From: Conexibacter sp. CPCC 206217
GTDB taxonomy: Bacteria > Actinomycetota > Thermoleophilia > Solirubrobacterales > Solirubrobacteraceae
Assembly: GCF_030646165.1 (NCBI RefSeq)
Contig: NZ_JAUTDO010000001.1
Coordinates: forward strand, 682,001-746,000
Direction of reading: 5' to 3'
DNA: 64,000 nucleotides
Part shown: positions 39,624 through 47,421 of the stretch, one piece after another
Numbering within the stretch: position 1 is the first letter of the stretch
Layout: every line of letters starts with the position of its first letter
Translations under genes and position numbers: made by a program
The notes under the pieces: model-generated
What the model was told of the DNA's origin: nothing
The model's database searches: none
What the model saw: only the letters and a program-made list of their open reading frames with translations

Positions 39624-39663
39624 CGCAAATCAAACTATACAGGAAAAATTTCTCTAAGATTTG
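39624..39663 (-). promoter_or_regulatory. AT-rich promoter of the AbiE-like pair
   Basis: TATAGT -10 box (minus strand, 39634-39639). Inverted repeat CAAATC (39626-39631) / GATTTG (39658-39663) brackets it. The AT content is far above the surrounding sequence. Confidence 0.55.
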
Positions 39664-39787
39664 AGTTTGCCGATAAGGAGAACGTCCCGATCGAAGCAAT
39701 GTCGCAGCGAGGCAACCGGCGCCGACAGCCGCACGGCGGACGTATCGTGCGCCGCCTCACCACGACCACGGCTTCAAGGAGATGAGC

Positions 39788-40615
39788 ATGGGAGTTCTCG
39801 ACGGGAAGGTCGCGATCGTCACCGGCAGCGCGCGCGGGATCGGCCGCGCGACGGCGGAGCTGCTCTCGTCGCAGGGCGCCAGCGTGCTGATCAACGACCT
39901 CGACGGCGACGTCGCGCAGCGGACCGCGTCCGAGATCGCGGGCGAGACGACCGTCTTCGCCGGCGACCTGACGAAGGGCGACGCGCCGGACAGGCTGGTG
40001 CAGGCGGCGATCGACGCCTGGGGCAGAATCGACATCGTCGTCAACAACGCCGGCTACACGCTCGACGCGCCGGTCCACAAGATGAGCGACGACTGGTGGC
40101 AGCGGATGCTCGACATCCACGTCACGGTCCCGTTCAGAGTCGTGCGCGCCGCCGCGCCGCACCTGCGCGAGCCCGCGAAGGCGGAGCGCGAGCAGGGCGT
40201 CGAGGTCTTCCGCAAGATCGTCAACGTCTCCTCCACCTCCGGCACGATGGGCAACGCCGGGCAGGCCAACTACTCGGCCGCGAAGTCCGCCGTCGTCGGT
40301 CTCACGAAGACGCTCGCGAAGGAGTGGGGCCAGTTCAAGGTCAACTCCAACGCGGTCGCGTTCGGCTTCATCGACACGCGCCTGACGCAGTCCAAGGACG
40401 CGGCGAACACGATGGTGATCGACGGCGAGGAGGTCCAGCTCGGGATCCCCGACCAGCTGCGCGGGATGTCGCAGATGCTGATCCCGCTCGGCCGCGCCGC
40501 GAAGCCCGAGGAGGCCGCGGGCGCGATCTTCTTCCTCTGCTCGCCGTGGTCCAACTACGTCCACGGCCAGACGCTGCACGTGACCGGCGGGCTGTTCGGC
40601 GGGATGACCGGCTAG
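39788..40615 (+). CDS. SDR-family oxidoreductase
   Basis: 275 residues, classical short-chain dehydrogenase. Cofactor motif T-G-S-A-R-G-I-G, N-N-A-G, catalytic Ser in N-V-S-S-T-S-G and Y-S-A-A-K active site. The sequence resembles 3-oxoacyl-ACP reductase / FabG-like or beta-hydroxyacyl-CoA dehydrogenases. ATG 39788 is preferred to ATG 39782 because AAGGAG sits 6 bases upstream of it but touches the earlier codon. Single gene, convergent with the PLP enzyme. NAD(P)H preference is not clear. Confidence 0.92.
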   Translation: MGVLDGKVAIVTGSARGIGRATAELLSSQGASVLINDLDGDVAQRTASEIAGETTVFAGDLTKGDAPDRLVQAAIDAWGRIDIVVNNAGYTLDAPVHKMSDDWWQRMLDIHVTVPFRVVRAAAPHLREPAKAEREQGVEVFRKIVNVSSTSGTMGNAGQANYSAAKSAVVGLTKTLAKEWGQFKVNSNAVAFGFIDTRLTQSKDAANTMVIDGEEVQLGIPDQLRGMSQMLIPLGRAAKPEEAAGAIFFLCSPWSNYVHGQTLHVTGGLFGGMTG

Positions 40616-40622
40616 CGGACCT

Positions 40623-41714
40623 TCAGGCCGGCAGGGCTTCGAGCAGCCGCTCGAGGTCCTGCTCGTCGCTCCAGCCGCCGAACGAGGCGCGCAGCAGCTC
40701 GTCGCCCGGCAGGAAGCGCACGACGACGCCCGCCTCCAGCAGCGCCTCGGAGCGCGCCGGCGCGTCGTCCTCGTACCACGAGACGAGCGTCGTGCGGTCG
40801 CGCGGCAGCACCGTGCGGCCGCGCTCGGCGAGCCGCCGCGCAGCCAGCTCGGCGAGGTCGTGCGCGCGCCGGTGGATCGCGTCCCAGCCGGTCTGCTCGA
40901 ACAGCTCCAGCATCGCGACCGCGTGCGCGAGCGCAACGCTGCTCAGCGCGGGCGTGTCGAACGCGCCCGCGTCGGCTCTCGGCTCGGCGTCGAGTCCGGC
41001 GGCCGGGTCGGCGAGGTTGAGGTAGCCGGGCGTCGGCACCGTCAGCCGCTCGCGCGCCTGCGGCGAGACCCACAGCATCCCGCTCCCGGTCGGGCCGCAC
41101 AGCCACTTCTGGCCCGAGCCGGCGTAGAAGTCGGCGCCCAGCTCGGCGACGTCGATCGGCACCGCCCCGACGCCCTGGGCGCCGTCGAGCAGCACCAGCG
41201 GGGGCGCCTGCGCGAGCGCCGCGGTCGGCGCGAGCGCACCGCTGCGCCAGCTGACGTGCGAGCAGGCGACGAGCTTCGTGCGCGGACCGATCGCCTCGGC
41301 CAGCTGCGCCAGCGGCGCCGTGCGCACCTCCACCCCGCGCGCCCGCTGGCCGGCCAGCGGCCCGGTCACGCCCGGGTGCTCCTCGTCGCTGGTGAGGATC
41401 TCGTCGCCCGGCTGCAGGTTCAGCGAGACGAGCACGCGGCCGACGCCGTCGGTCGTCGAACTGGTCAGCGCGACCTGCTCGACGGGCGCGCCGAGGTACG
41501 CGGCGTAGCCGGCGCGCTGGCGCTCCATCATGTCTCTGTAGCCGACGAAGAACGGCATCCCGCCGCGACCCTCGCGCTCCTCCAGTTCGATCTGCGCGCG
41601 CGACGCCGCGGCGGCGACCGACGCGATCGGGCCGTTGGTGCCGGCGTTCAGGTACGCCAGCCGCGACAGGACGGGGAACTGCGCACGCAGATCCGCGAGC
41701 GACTCAGCAGTCAC
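40623..41714 (-). CDS. Aminotransferase class V (cysteine-desulfurase-like) PLP enzyme
   Basis: 363 residues, fold-type I PLP enzyme. Visible: A-Y-L-N-A-G-T-N-G-P start, the T-S-S-T-T-D-G-V substrate/phosphate loop near 85, D-G-A-Q-G-V-G with the ring-binding Asp, and G-S-G-Q-K-W-L-C-G-P with the PLP lysine. Such proteins include selenocysteine lyase, isopenicillin-N epimerase and cysteine desulfurase relatives; no conserved cysteine loop for desulfurase is obvious. GTG 41714 with GGGA upstream was chosen; longer frames are open but look non-coding. Confidence 0.88.
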   Translation of the reverse strand: MTAESLADLRAQFPVLSRLAYLNAGTNGPIASVAAAASRAQIELEEREGRGGMPFFVGYRDMMERQRAGYAAYLGAPVEQVALTSSTTDGVGRVLVSLNLQPGDEILTSDEEHPGVTGPLAGQRARGVEVRTAPLAQLAEAIGPRTKLVACSHVSWRSGALAPTAALAQAPPLVLLDGAQGVGAVPIDVAELGADFYAGSGQKWLCGPTGSGMLWVSPQARERLTVPTPGYLNLADPAAGLDAEPRADAGAFDTPALSSVALAHAVAMLELFEQTGWDAIHRRAHDLAELAARRLAERGRTVLPRDRTTLVSWYEDDAPARSEALLEAGVVVRFLPGDELLRASFGGWSDEQDLERLLEALPA

Positions 41715-41779
41715 GACCGCGAGTTCCCGAGACGCGACGGATGGCGGTGCGCCGCCGTGGGACTCGCAATGCGAAGCAC

Positions 41780-42298
41780 TCAGCCCTTCTGGAGCGTCTT
41801 GGCGCGCTTGTCCTGCTGCTCCTGCCAACGCTCCCTCGACTCGCGCATGACCTCGATCGCGGCCTCCTTCGGGAACCAGCCGTCGACCTTGACGACCTTG
41901 CCCTCAGGCGTCTTGTAGATCGAGAAGAAATGCGAGATCTCGTCGCGCAGCGGCAGCGAGAGGTCTTCCAGCTCGTTCATCCAGTTCCAGTTCGGGTCCT
42001 CGAGCGGGACGCACAGGACCTTGTCGTCGATCCCCTTGTCGTCGCGCATCTTGAACAGCGCGATCGGCTTGACGGGGATGACGCAGCCGGGGAACGTCGG
42101 CTCGGAGACGCAGACCATCGCGTCGAGCGGGTCGCCGTCCTCGCCGAGCGTCTCGGGGATGAAGCCGTAGTCGGTCGGATAGACCACGGAGGAGAAGAGG
42201 AAGCGGTCGAACTTGATCGCGCCCAGCTCTTCGTCCCACTCGTACTTGTTTCGGCTGCCCTTCGGGATCTCGACCAGGCAGTGGAGGATCTCAGTCAT
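41780..42298 (-). CDS. ppa: Inorganic pyrophosphatase
   Basis: 172 residues, family I soluble pyrophosphatase. Hydrolyses pyrophosphate and so drives biosynthetic reactions. Signature D-G-D-P-L-D-A-M with the metal-binding aspartates, preceded by V-Y-P-T-D-Y-G-F-I-P and E-I-P-K-G-S-R-N-K-Y at the N-terminus. ATG without Shine-Dalgarno; TATCGT (42307-42312) ends 8 bases upstream, a leaderless pattern. Divergent from the CDF exporter across 77 bp. Confidence 0.96.
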   Translation of the reverse strand: MTEILHCLVEIPKGSRNKYEWDEELGAIKFDRFLFSSVVYPTDYGFIPETLGEDGDPLDAMVCVSEPTFPGCVIPVKPIALFKMRDDKGIDDKVLCVPLEDPNWNWMNELEDLSLPLRDEISHFFSIYKTPEGKVVKVDGWFPKEAAIEVMRESRERWQEQQDKRAKTLQKG

Positions 42299-42306
42299 TC
42301 GCCCCA

Positions 42307-42366
42307 ACGATACTGGGGCGCGCCCGCGGAACGCGCTCCCGGCGCGGGCGCACATACGCGTACCAT
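42307..42366. promoter_or_regulatory. Divergent leaderless promoters of ppa and the CDF gene
   Basis: TATCGT on the minus strand (42307-42312, 8 bases from the ppa ATG) and TACCAT on the plus strand (42361-42366, 9 bases from the CDF ATG). A small hairpin (42300-42305 with 42315-42320) surrounds the first box. Confidence 0.55.
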
Positions 42367-42375
42367 GTCCGCGCG

Positions 42376-43377
42376 ATGGCACACGAGCACGGTCACTCAC
42401 ACGGAGCCGGCGGCGTCAGAGACGCGCGCGCGTTGAAGATCGCGCTGGCGCTGATCGTCAGCTTCATGCTGGTCGAGGTCGTCGTCGGCATCATCGCCTC
42501 GTCGCTCGCGCTGCTGTCGGACGCGGCGCACATGCTGACCGACGCGGCGGCGCTCGCGCTGTCCCTCTTCGCGCTGAGGATCGCCAGACGGCCGGCGCGC
42601 GGCGCGATGACCTACGGCTTCGGCCGCGTCGAGATCCTCGCCGCGCAGGCGAACGGGATCACGCTGCTGCTGCTGGGCACGTGGATCACCTACGAGGCGA
42701 TCACGCGGCTGTTCGACCCGCCGGCCGTCGAGGGCGGCCTCGTGCTGGCGATCGCGCTGCTCGGGATCGTCGTCAACATCGCCGCGACGTGGGTGCTGGC
42801 GCGCGCCAACCGCGAGAGCCTCAACGTCGAAGGCAGCTTCAAGCACATCCTGACCGACCTCTACGCCTTCATCGGCACCGCGATCGCGGGCCTGATCATC
42901 GTGCTGACCGGCTTCTCGCGGGCGGATCCGATCGCTTCGATGGTCGTCGCGGGGCTGATGCTGCACGCCGGCTACGGGCTCGTGAAGGCGAGCGGGCGCG
43001 TCTTCCTGGAGGCCGCGCCGGAGGGCTTCGACCCGCAGCAGATCGGCCGCACGCTCGCGGCGCACCCCGGCGTCGTGGAGGTCCACGACCTGCACGTCTG
43101 GGAGGTGACCTCGGGCTTCCCAGCGCTGTCGGCGCACGTCGTCGTGAGAACGGGGATCGACGTGCACGAGCTGCGGATGGCGCTCGCGGAGGAATTGACC
43201 GAGCGCTTCGACCTGCACCACACGACGCTGCAGATCGACCACGAGCAGGGGCCGCTGCAGATCCAGGTCGTGCCCGCGGCGCTGGCGGACGGAGATGCCG
43301 CCCCGCCGGGCGGGCGTCAGGCCGGCGAGGGCGTGACGGTGACCTCGCCGAGCGACAGCCGCGCGCCCGAGAAGTAG
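42376..43377 (+). CDS. Cation diffusion facilitator (Zn/Co/Cd exporter)
   Basis: 333 residues, CDF/CzcD family, six transmembrane helices then a cytoplasmic ferredoxin-like domain (about 205-290). The N-terminus is His-rich (H-E-H-G-H-S-H). Metal-site motifs: S-D-A-A-H-M-L-T-D in helix 2 and H-I-L-T-D-L in helix 5. It exports divalent metal in exchange for protons. No Shine-Dalgarno; TACCAT box 9 bases upstream. The 3' end overlaps the convergent SDR-like gene by 61 bp, and the last 40 residues are low complexity. Confidence 0.94.
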   Translation: MAHEHGHSHGAGGVRDARALKIALALIVSFMLVEVVVGIIASSLALLSDAAHMLTDAAALALSLFALRIARRPARGAMTYGFGRVEILAAQANGITLLLLGTWITYEAITRLFDPPAVEGGLVLAIALLGIVVNIAATWVLARANRESLNVEGSFKHILTDLYAFIGTAIAGLIIVLTGFSRADPIASMVVAGLMLHAGYGLVKASGRVFLEAAPEGFDPQQIGRTLAAHPGVVEVHDLHVWEVTSGFPALSAHVVVRTGIDVHELRMALAEELTERFDLHHTTLQIDHEQGPLQIQVVPAALADGDAAPPGGRQAGEGVTVTSPSDSRAPEK

Positions 43378-43907
43378 TCGCCCGCGGGCGAGGCGAGGTA
43401 GGCCGCCAGCGCGGCCAGCTCGCCGTCGGTCGTGCGCGGGCCCGGCGTGATCGCGACCGCCCGGACCCCGAACCGCGACCACTCGATCGAGAGCGTCCGG
43501 GCCATGTTCTCGGCGGCGCCGCGGATCGCTTCGGCGTGGGGGTCCGGGGCGGCGGGCGCGGGCGCGGGCGCGACGAGCGTCACTCGCCCCGGTCTCCCCC
43601 GCTCGATCCAGGCCGCGTTCGCAATCGCGCGGACCGTCACCCAGGCGCCGTCGAGCGTCGCGCGCAGTCCCTCGACGCCGCCGCTCCCGAACGCCGGGCG
43701 CAGGTCGTGCACGAGCGCGTCGATCGCGCCGTGCGCAGCGAGCGCGCCCCGCACGTGCTCGCTCGCCGCCTGCTCGTCGAGCGTCTGCGGCAATGTCGCG
43801 GCGGTCGCTCCGAGCGCGCCCAGCGACGGCGCGAACGGCCCGCCGCCGCCGAGCGCGATCACGGTGTCGGCGAGCAGGCCGGGGCGCAGCAGTGCGGTCG
43901 GATCCAT
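43317..43907 (-). CDS. Degenerate SDR-like protein lacking catalytic residues
   Basis: 196 residues. Overall pattern of a short-chain dehydrogenase (A-L-V-H-D-L-R near the N-N-A-G position, a helix R-G-A-A-E-N-M-A-R-T-L-S-I-E-W, then R-V-A-I-T-P-G-P-like end), but the Tyr-x-x-x-Lys pair is absent (H-A-E-A-I at that site) and the glycine motif is G-G-G-G-P without the usual spacing. It may be a non-catalytic binding protein or a decaying gene. ATG start, TAGGCT (43916-43921) 8 bases upstream. Overlaps the CDF gene end to end. Confidence 0.65.
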   Translation of the reverse strand: MDPTALLRPGLLADTVIALGGGGPFAPSLGALGATAATLPQTLDEQAASEHVRGALAAHGAIDALVHDLRPAFGSGGVEGLRATLDGAWVTVRAIANAAWIERGRPGRVTLVAPAPAPAAPDPHAEAIRGAAENMARTLSIEWSRFGVRAVAITPGPRTTDGELAALAAYLASPAGDYFSGARLSLGEVTVTPSPA

Positions 43908-43963
43908 CGGCCGCGAGCCTACCCGGCGCGCCGCCCGACTCGCGCCGGCCGCCTTTCCGAGCA

Positions 43964-44010
43964 AGGACCGAAGGATTGCTGCCGTAGAGCAGCAGCAATC
44001 CTTCGGTCCT
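43964..44010. repeat. Perfect 19-bp inverted repeat between divergent genes
   Basis: Arms 43964-43982 and 43992-44010 match perfectly around a 9-nt loop. The repeat sits about 40 bp from each of the two facing TAGGCT boxes (43916-43921 minus, 44050-44055 plus), so it is placed like a shared operator rather than a terminator. Confidence 0.75.
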
Positions 44011-44062
44011 CCGCCCAGGCGGCGCCGAACCGAAGTCCGGTGCGGCGGGTAGGCTCGCCGCG

Positions 44063-44971
44063 ATGGCCGTTGCGACCGAGCCGAAGCCGCTGACGCACCC
44101 GCTGCCGGGCGGGCGCGAGGGGGCGCGCGTGCGACTGACGCCGCTGCTGGCCGGCGAGCTGGCCGCGCCGCCCGCCTACCTCGCCCGGCGCGACGGTCGG
44201 CTCGGGGTGCTGCGCGACCGGCTGCAGGTGCTCGGGAGCAGACGCTCGGGGTGGCTGCAGCTGCCGGTCCCCGCCTTCCTCGTCGAGCATCCGAGCGCCG
44301 GACCGCTGCTGGTCGACACCGGCTTCCATCCCAGCGTCGTCGACGGCGTCGAGGCGAACATGGGCCGCGCCGCGCGGGTGCTCTACCACGTGCGGATGGA
44401 GCGGGAGCAGGCGATCGCGAAGCAGCTGGAGACGCGCGGGATCGCCGCGACCGACGTCCGCACCGTCGTGATGACCCACCTGCACGTCGACCACGCCAGC
44501 GGCGTCTCCGAGTTCCCCGCCGCGACGTTCGTCGTCGACGCGCGCGAGTGGGTGGCGGCGAGCGCGGGCGGCACGCGCAACGGCTACCACGCGCGCCAGT
44601 TCGACCACGCCTTCGACTGGCGCACGATCGACTACGGCATGCAGGCGATCGACTCGTTCGCGAGCTTCGGGCAGTCGTTCGACCTCTTCGGCGACGGCGC
44701 GGTGCGGCTGCTGTCGACGCCCGGTCACAGCGCCGGCCACCAGTCGGTGCTGCTGCGCCTGAGCGCGCGCGAGGCGCTGCTGACCGGTGACGCCGCCTAC
44801 ACCTGGGCCGCCCTGCGCGACGGCGCGATGCCGCTCGTGCTCGACGACGAGCACCGCTACAGGCGCTCGATCGGAGAGCTGGCGCTCTACCTCAGACAGA
44901 CCCCCGGCGCGCTCGTGATCCCCGGCCACGACGCCGCGGCGTGGGCGAAGCTGGAGGAGCGCTACGAGTAG
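44063..44971 (+). CDS. Metallo-beta-lactamase-fold hydrolase, AHL-lactonase-like
   Basis: 302 residues. The zinc motif T-H-L-H-V-D-H-A-S-G (H-x-H-x-D-H) near 138 is followed by S-T-P-G-H-S-A-G-H (third His), the bridging Asp in L-L-T-G-D-A-A and the last His in I-P-G-H-D. The arrangement V-P-A-F-L-V-E-H before L-L-V-D-T-G-F is typical of AiiA/AttM-type N-acyl-homoserine lactonases and related lactonases. Natural substrate is not certain. TAGGCT lies 7 bases before ATG; no Shine-Dalgarno. Confidence 0.88.
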   Translation: MAVATEPKPLTHPLPGGREGARVRLTPLLAGELAAPPAYLARRDGRLGVLRDRLQVLGSRRSGWLQLPVPAFLVEHPSAGPLLVDTGFHPSVVDGVEANMGRAARVLYHVRMEREQAIAKQLETRGIAATDVRTVVMTHLHVDHASGVSEFPAATFVVDAREWVAASAGGTRNGYHARQFDHAFDWRTIDYGMQAIDSFASFGQSFDLFGDGAVRLLSTPGHSAGHQSVLLRLSAREALLTGDAAYTWAALRDGAMPLVLDDEHRYRRSIGELALYLRQTPGALVIPGHDAAAWAKLEERYE

Positions 44972-45023
44972 CCGGCGCGAGCCGCCGGGCGACGTGCCGC
45001 GGCGGGCGAGCTGCGCGGGCCGG

Positions 45024-45800
45024 CTACGCCGTCGCCGCGCGGCGTTCCTGGCGGACGCGCTGGGCGACGCCCTTGGGGCCGAGCTGCTCGAGCTGCGCGT
45101 AGAGCGCCTTGATCTCGGTGAGGACCGCGTCCGCGACCTCCTGCTGCTGCTCGCGCGTCGGCTTCTCGATTCTGTCCCACTGCAGCGGCTCGCCGTACAG
45201 CACGAGCACCTTCGGGAACTGCAGCTTCTTCCAGTTGCGCACTCTGACGGAGCCGTAGACCGCGATCGGGACGATCGGCGAGCCGGACTGCAGCGCGATC
45301 CGGCCGATGCCGGGGCGGGCGCGGTCGCTGACCTTGCCGTCGCGCGAGCGGCCGCCCTCGCAGTACATCACCAGCGCACCTCTGCGCTCGAGGATCGAGT
45401 ACGTCGTGATGAAGGCGTCCTCGTCGAACGCGCCGCGGCGGACCGGGAAGACGCCGCCCGGCGAGAAGACCCACTGGCCCGGCGGCTTGAACAGCTGCGA
45501 CTTCGCCATGAAGCGCACGCGTCGGCGGATGAACGCGCCGACGAAGAAGTGGTCCATGAACGACGCGTGGTTGGGCGCGAGGATCACGGCGCCCTCGTTG
45601 GGCACGCGCTCGGAGTGGTAGCCGCGCATGCGGAACGCGATCAGCCCCCACAGGACGGTCAGCACGCGCGTGACCTCGTAGACCCAGTTCGGCTCGTGCG
45701 TGCGCGCGCGCTGATGGAACTTGTCGAAGTATTCCTTCTCGCGCGAGTCCTTGTAGACCTGCGCCTTCATGCTCGACAGTCTCGGATCTTGCTCGGCCAT
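45024..45800 (-). CDS. 1-acyl-sn-glycerol-3-phosphate acyltransferase (PlsC-like)
   Basis: 258 residues. Acyltransferase motif N-H-A-S-F-M-D (H-x-x-x-x-D) near 95, then F-P-V-R-R-G-A-F-D and E-G-G-R-S-R-D-G for glycerol-phosphate binding, and P-I-V-P-I-A-V-Y-G. It should acylate lysophosphatidic acid at the membrane. ATG 45800 chosen because TAAGCT (45808-45813) ends 7 bases upstream and the N-terminus then matches the family length. No Shine-Dalgarno. Monocistronic. Confidence 0.92.
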   Translation of the reverse strand: MAEQDPRLSSMKAQVYKDSREKEYFDKFHQRARTHEPNWVYEVTRVLTVLWGLIAFRMRGYHSERVPNEGAVILAPNHASFMDHFFVGAFIRRRVRFMAKSQLFKPPGQWVFSPGGVFPVRRGAFDEDAFITTYSILERRGALVMYCEGGRSRDGKVSDRARPGIGRIALQSGSPIVPIAVYGSVRVRNWKKLQFPKVLVLYGEPLQWDRIEKPTREQQQEVADAVLTEIKALYAQLEQLGPKGVAQRVRQERRAATA

Positions 45801-45875
45801 CGGCCGCAGCTTACTGCCGTGCCGGGCCGCGCGGCGCGTCCGCCCGTGCTGGACGGACACGCGCTCGCGCCACGG

Positions 45876-47336
45876 TCAGTGCAGCTCCTCCTCGCGCCCC
45901 TGCTGCGGCAGCAGCAGCGCGAGCACCGCAGCCGCCGCGATCACCGCCAGCTCCGCGATCAGCACATGCTCGAGCGCGTCGACGAAGCCCTGGGAGTCGA
46001 GCGTCGTGAAGAAGAGCGTGCCCAGCAGCGCGATGCCGACGGCGGAGCCGAGCTGCTGCAGTGCGTTCAGCACGCCGGAGGCCGAGCCGACCTCGTCGTC
46101 GGCGACCGCCGCGAGCACGAGGCTGAACAGCGGCGCGACGACGAGGCCGATCCCGACCCCCGCCACCAGCTGCGGCACGGCCAGCTGCCAGGTCGTCACG
46201 TCGAGCCCGTTCGCGTCGACGACCAGCAGCAGCGCGACCGTCCCGATCGCCATCACGACCAGCCCGGCGTGCAGCACCTTGCGCCCGAAGCGGGGCGCGA
46301 GCAGGGCGCCGCCGAGCCCGGCGCCGATCGCCATCCCGAGCGACTGCGGCGCGAGGCTGAGACCGGCGTGGATCGCGCTGAAGCCGAGCCCCAGCTGCAG
46401 GTAGAGCGTCAGCACCAGCATCAGCCCGACCATCCCGGCGAAGAACAGCAGCATCACGAGGAGGCCGCTCGTGTAGGCGCGCTTGGCGAAGATCGAGGTC
46501 GTCACGAGCGGGTCGCGCCCGGCCCGCTCGCGCCGCCGCTCGTGCCAGCCGAAGACGATCAGCAGCACGCCGCTGGCGGCCATCATCGCGAACGTCCAAG
46601 CCGGCCAGTCCAGCTCGCGGCCCTGGATCAGCGGGTAGATCAGCAGGCCGACGGCGAGCGCGACGAGCGCGGCGCCGACGCCGTCGAGGTTGCTGACGCC
46701 GTCGGTGCGCGACTCCGGCAGCAGCGCGATGCCGGCCGCGACGGCGACGATCCCCAGCGGCAGGTTGACGAGGAAGACGAGGCGCCAGCCGGTCCCGAAC
46801 AGGTCGGCGTCGACGAGCGCGCCGCCGACGATCGGACCGAGCACGGCGGACAGGCCGATCACGGGGCCGAAGAGGCCGAACGCCTTCGGCAGCTCCTCGG
46901 TCGAGAAGGCGGAGCGGATGATGCCGAAGCCCTGCGGGATCATCAGCGCGGCCGCGAGGCCCTGCAGCAGGCGGAACGCGATCAGCACGCCGCTGCTGGG
47001 CGCCACCCCGCACAACAGCGAGCAGACGGTGAAGGCGGCGGTGCCGATCAGGAACAGGCGCCGGCGGCCGAACAGGTCGCCGAGGCGGCCGCCGAGCACG
47101 AGCCCGACGGCGAGCGCCAGCGCGTAACCGCCGACGATCCACTGCAGCGCGGTCGTGGAGGCGTGCAGCTCGGCGCCGATCGACGGCGCGGCGACGTTGA
47201 CGATCGTCCCGTCGAGCAGGTCCATGCACTCGACGGCGAGCACGACGAAGAGGATCAGCCAGCGGCGCGGGTGGCCGGCTGAAACGGCGGGAGCGGCGGG
47301 AGCGGCGGGAGCGGATTCGGTGGTGGCGGCAGTCAC
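45876..47336 (-). CDS. MFS drug exporter, DHA2 (14-TM) family
   Basis: 486 residues, 14 predicted transmembrane helices (EmrB/QacA type). Motif A is G-G-R-L-G-D-L-F-G-R-R-R between helices 2 and 3, motif C is G-P-I-V-G-G-A-L near helix 5, and D-L-L-D-G-T-I-V-N-V-A near helix 1 is the DHA2 motif D1. Exports drugs or lipids using the proton gradient. GTG start with GAGG 5 bases upstream. Divergent from a TetR gene; four spaced repeats lie between, so the TetR protein is its likely repressor. Confidence 0.95.
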   Translation of the reverse strand: MTAATTESAPAAPAAPAVSAGHPRRWLILFVVLAVECMDLLDGTIVNVAAPSIGAELHASTTALQWIVGGYALALAVGLVLGGRLGDLFGRRRLFLIGTAAFTVCSLLCGVAPSSGVLIAFRLLQGLAAALMIPQGFGIIRSAFSTEELPKAFGLFGPVIGLSAVLGPIVGGALVDADLFGTGWRLVFLVNLPLGIVAVAAGIALLPESRTDGVSNLDGVGAALVALAVGLLIYPLIQGRELDWPAWTFAMMAASGVLLIVFGWHERRRERAGRDPLVTTSIFAKRAYTSGLLVMLLFFAGMVGLMLVLTLYLQLGLGFSAIHAGLSLAPQSLGMAIGAGLGGALLAPRFGRKVLHAGLVVMAIGTVALLLVVDANGLDVTTWQLAVPQLVAGVGIGLVVAPLFSLVLAAVADDEVGSASGVLNALQQLGSAVGIALLGTLFFTTLDSQGFVDALEHVLIAELAVIAAAAVLALLLPQQGREEELH

Positions 47337-47352
47337 GGGGGCCTCGCGATGC

Positions 47353-47421
47353 GAACGGTGTTTGCTGGATACGAACGATGTTTTCTAGTTCGAACACTGT
47401 TCTAGCGTACAATCGCTGTTC
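47353..47421. promoter_or_regulatory. Four phased operator repeats between the MFS and TetR genes
   Basis: GAACGGTGTT (47353-47362), GAACGATGTT (47373-47382), GAACACTGTTC (47392-47402, a perfect palindrome around C) and a weaker AATCGCTGTT (47411-47420). Starts are 20, 19 and 19 bp apart, about two helical turns. TACAAT (47408-47413) is the likely -10 box of the TetR gene. Confidence 0.75.
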
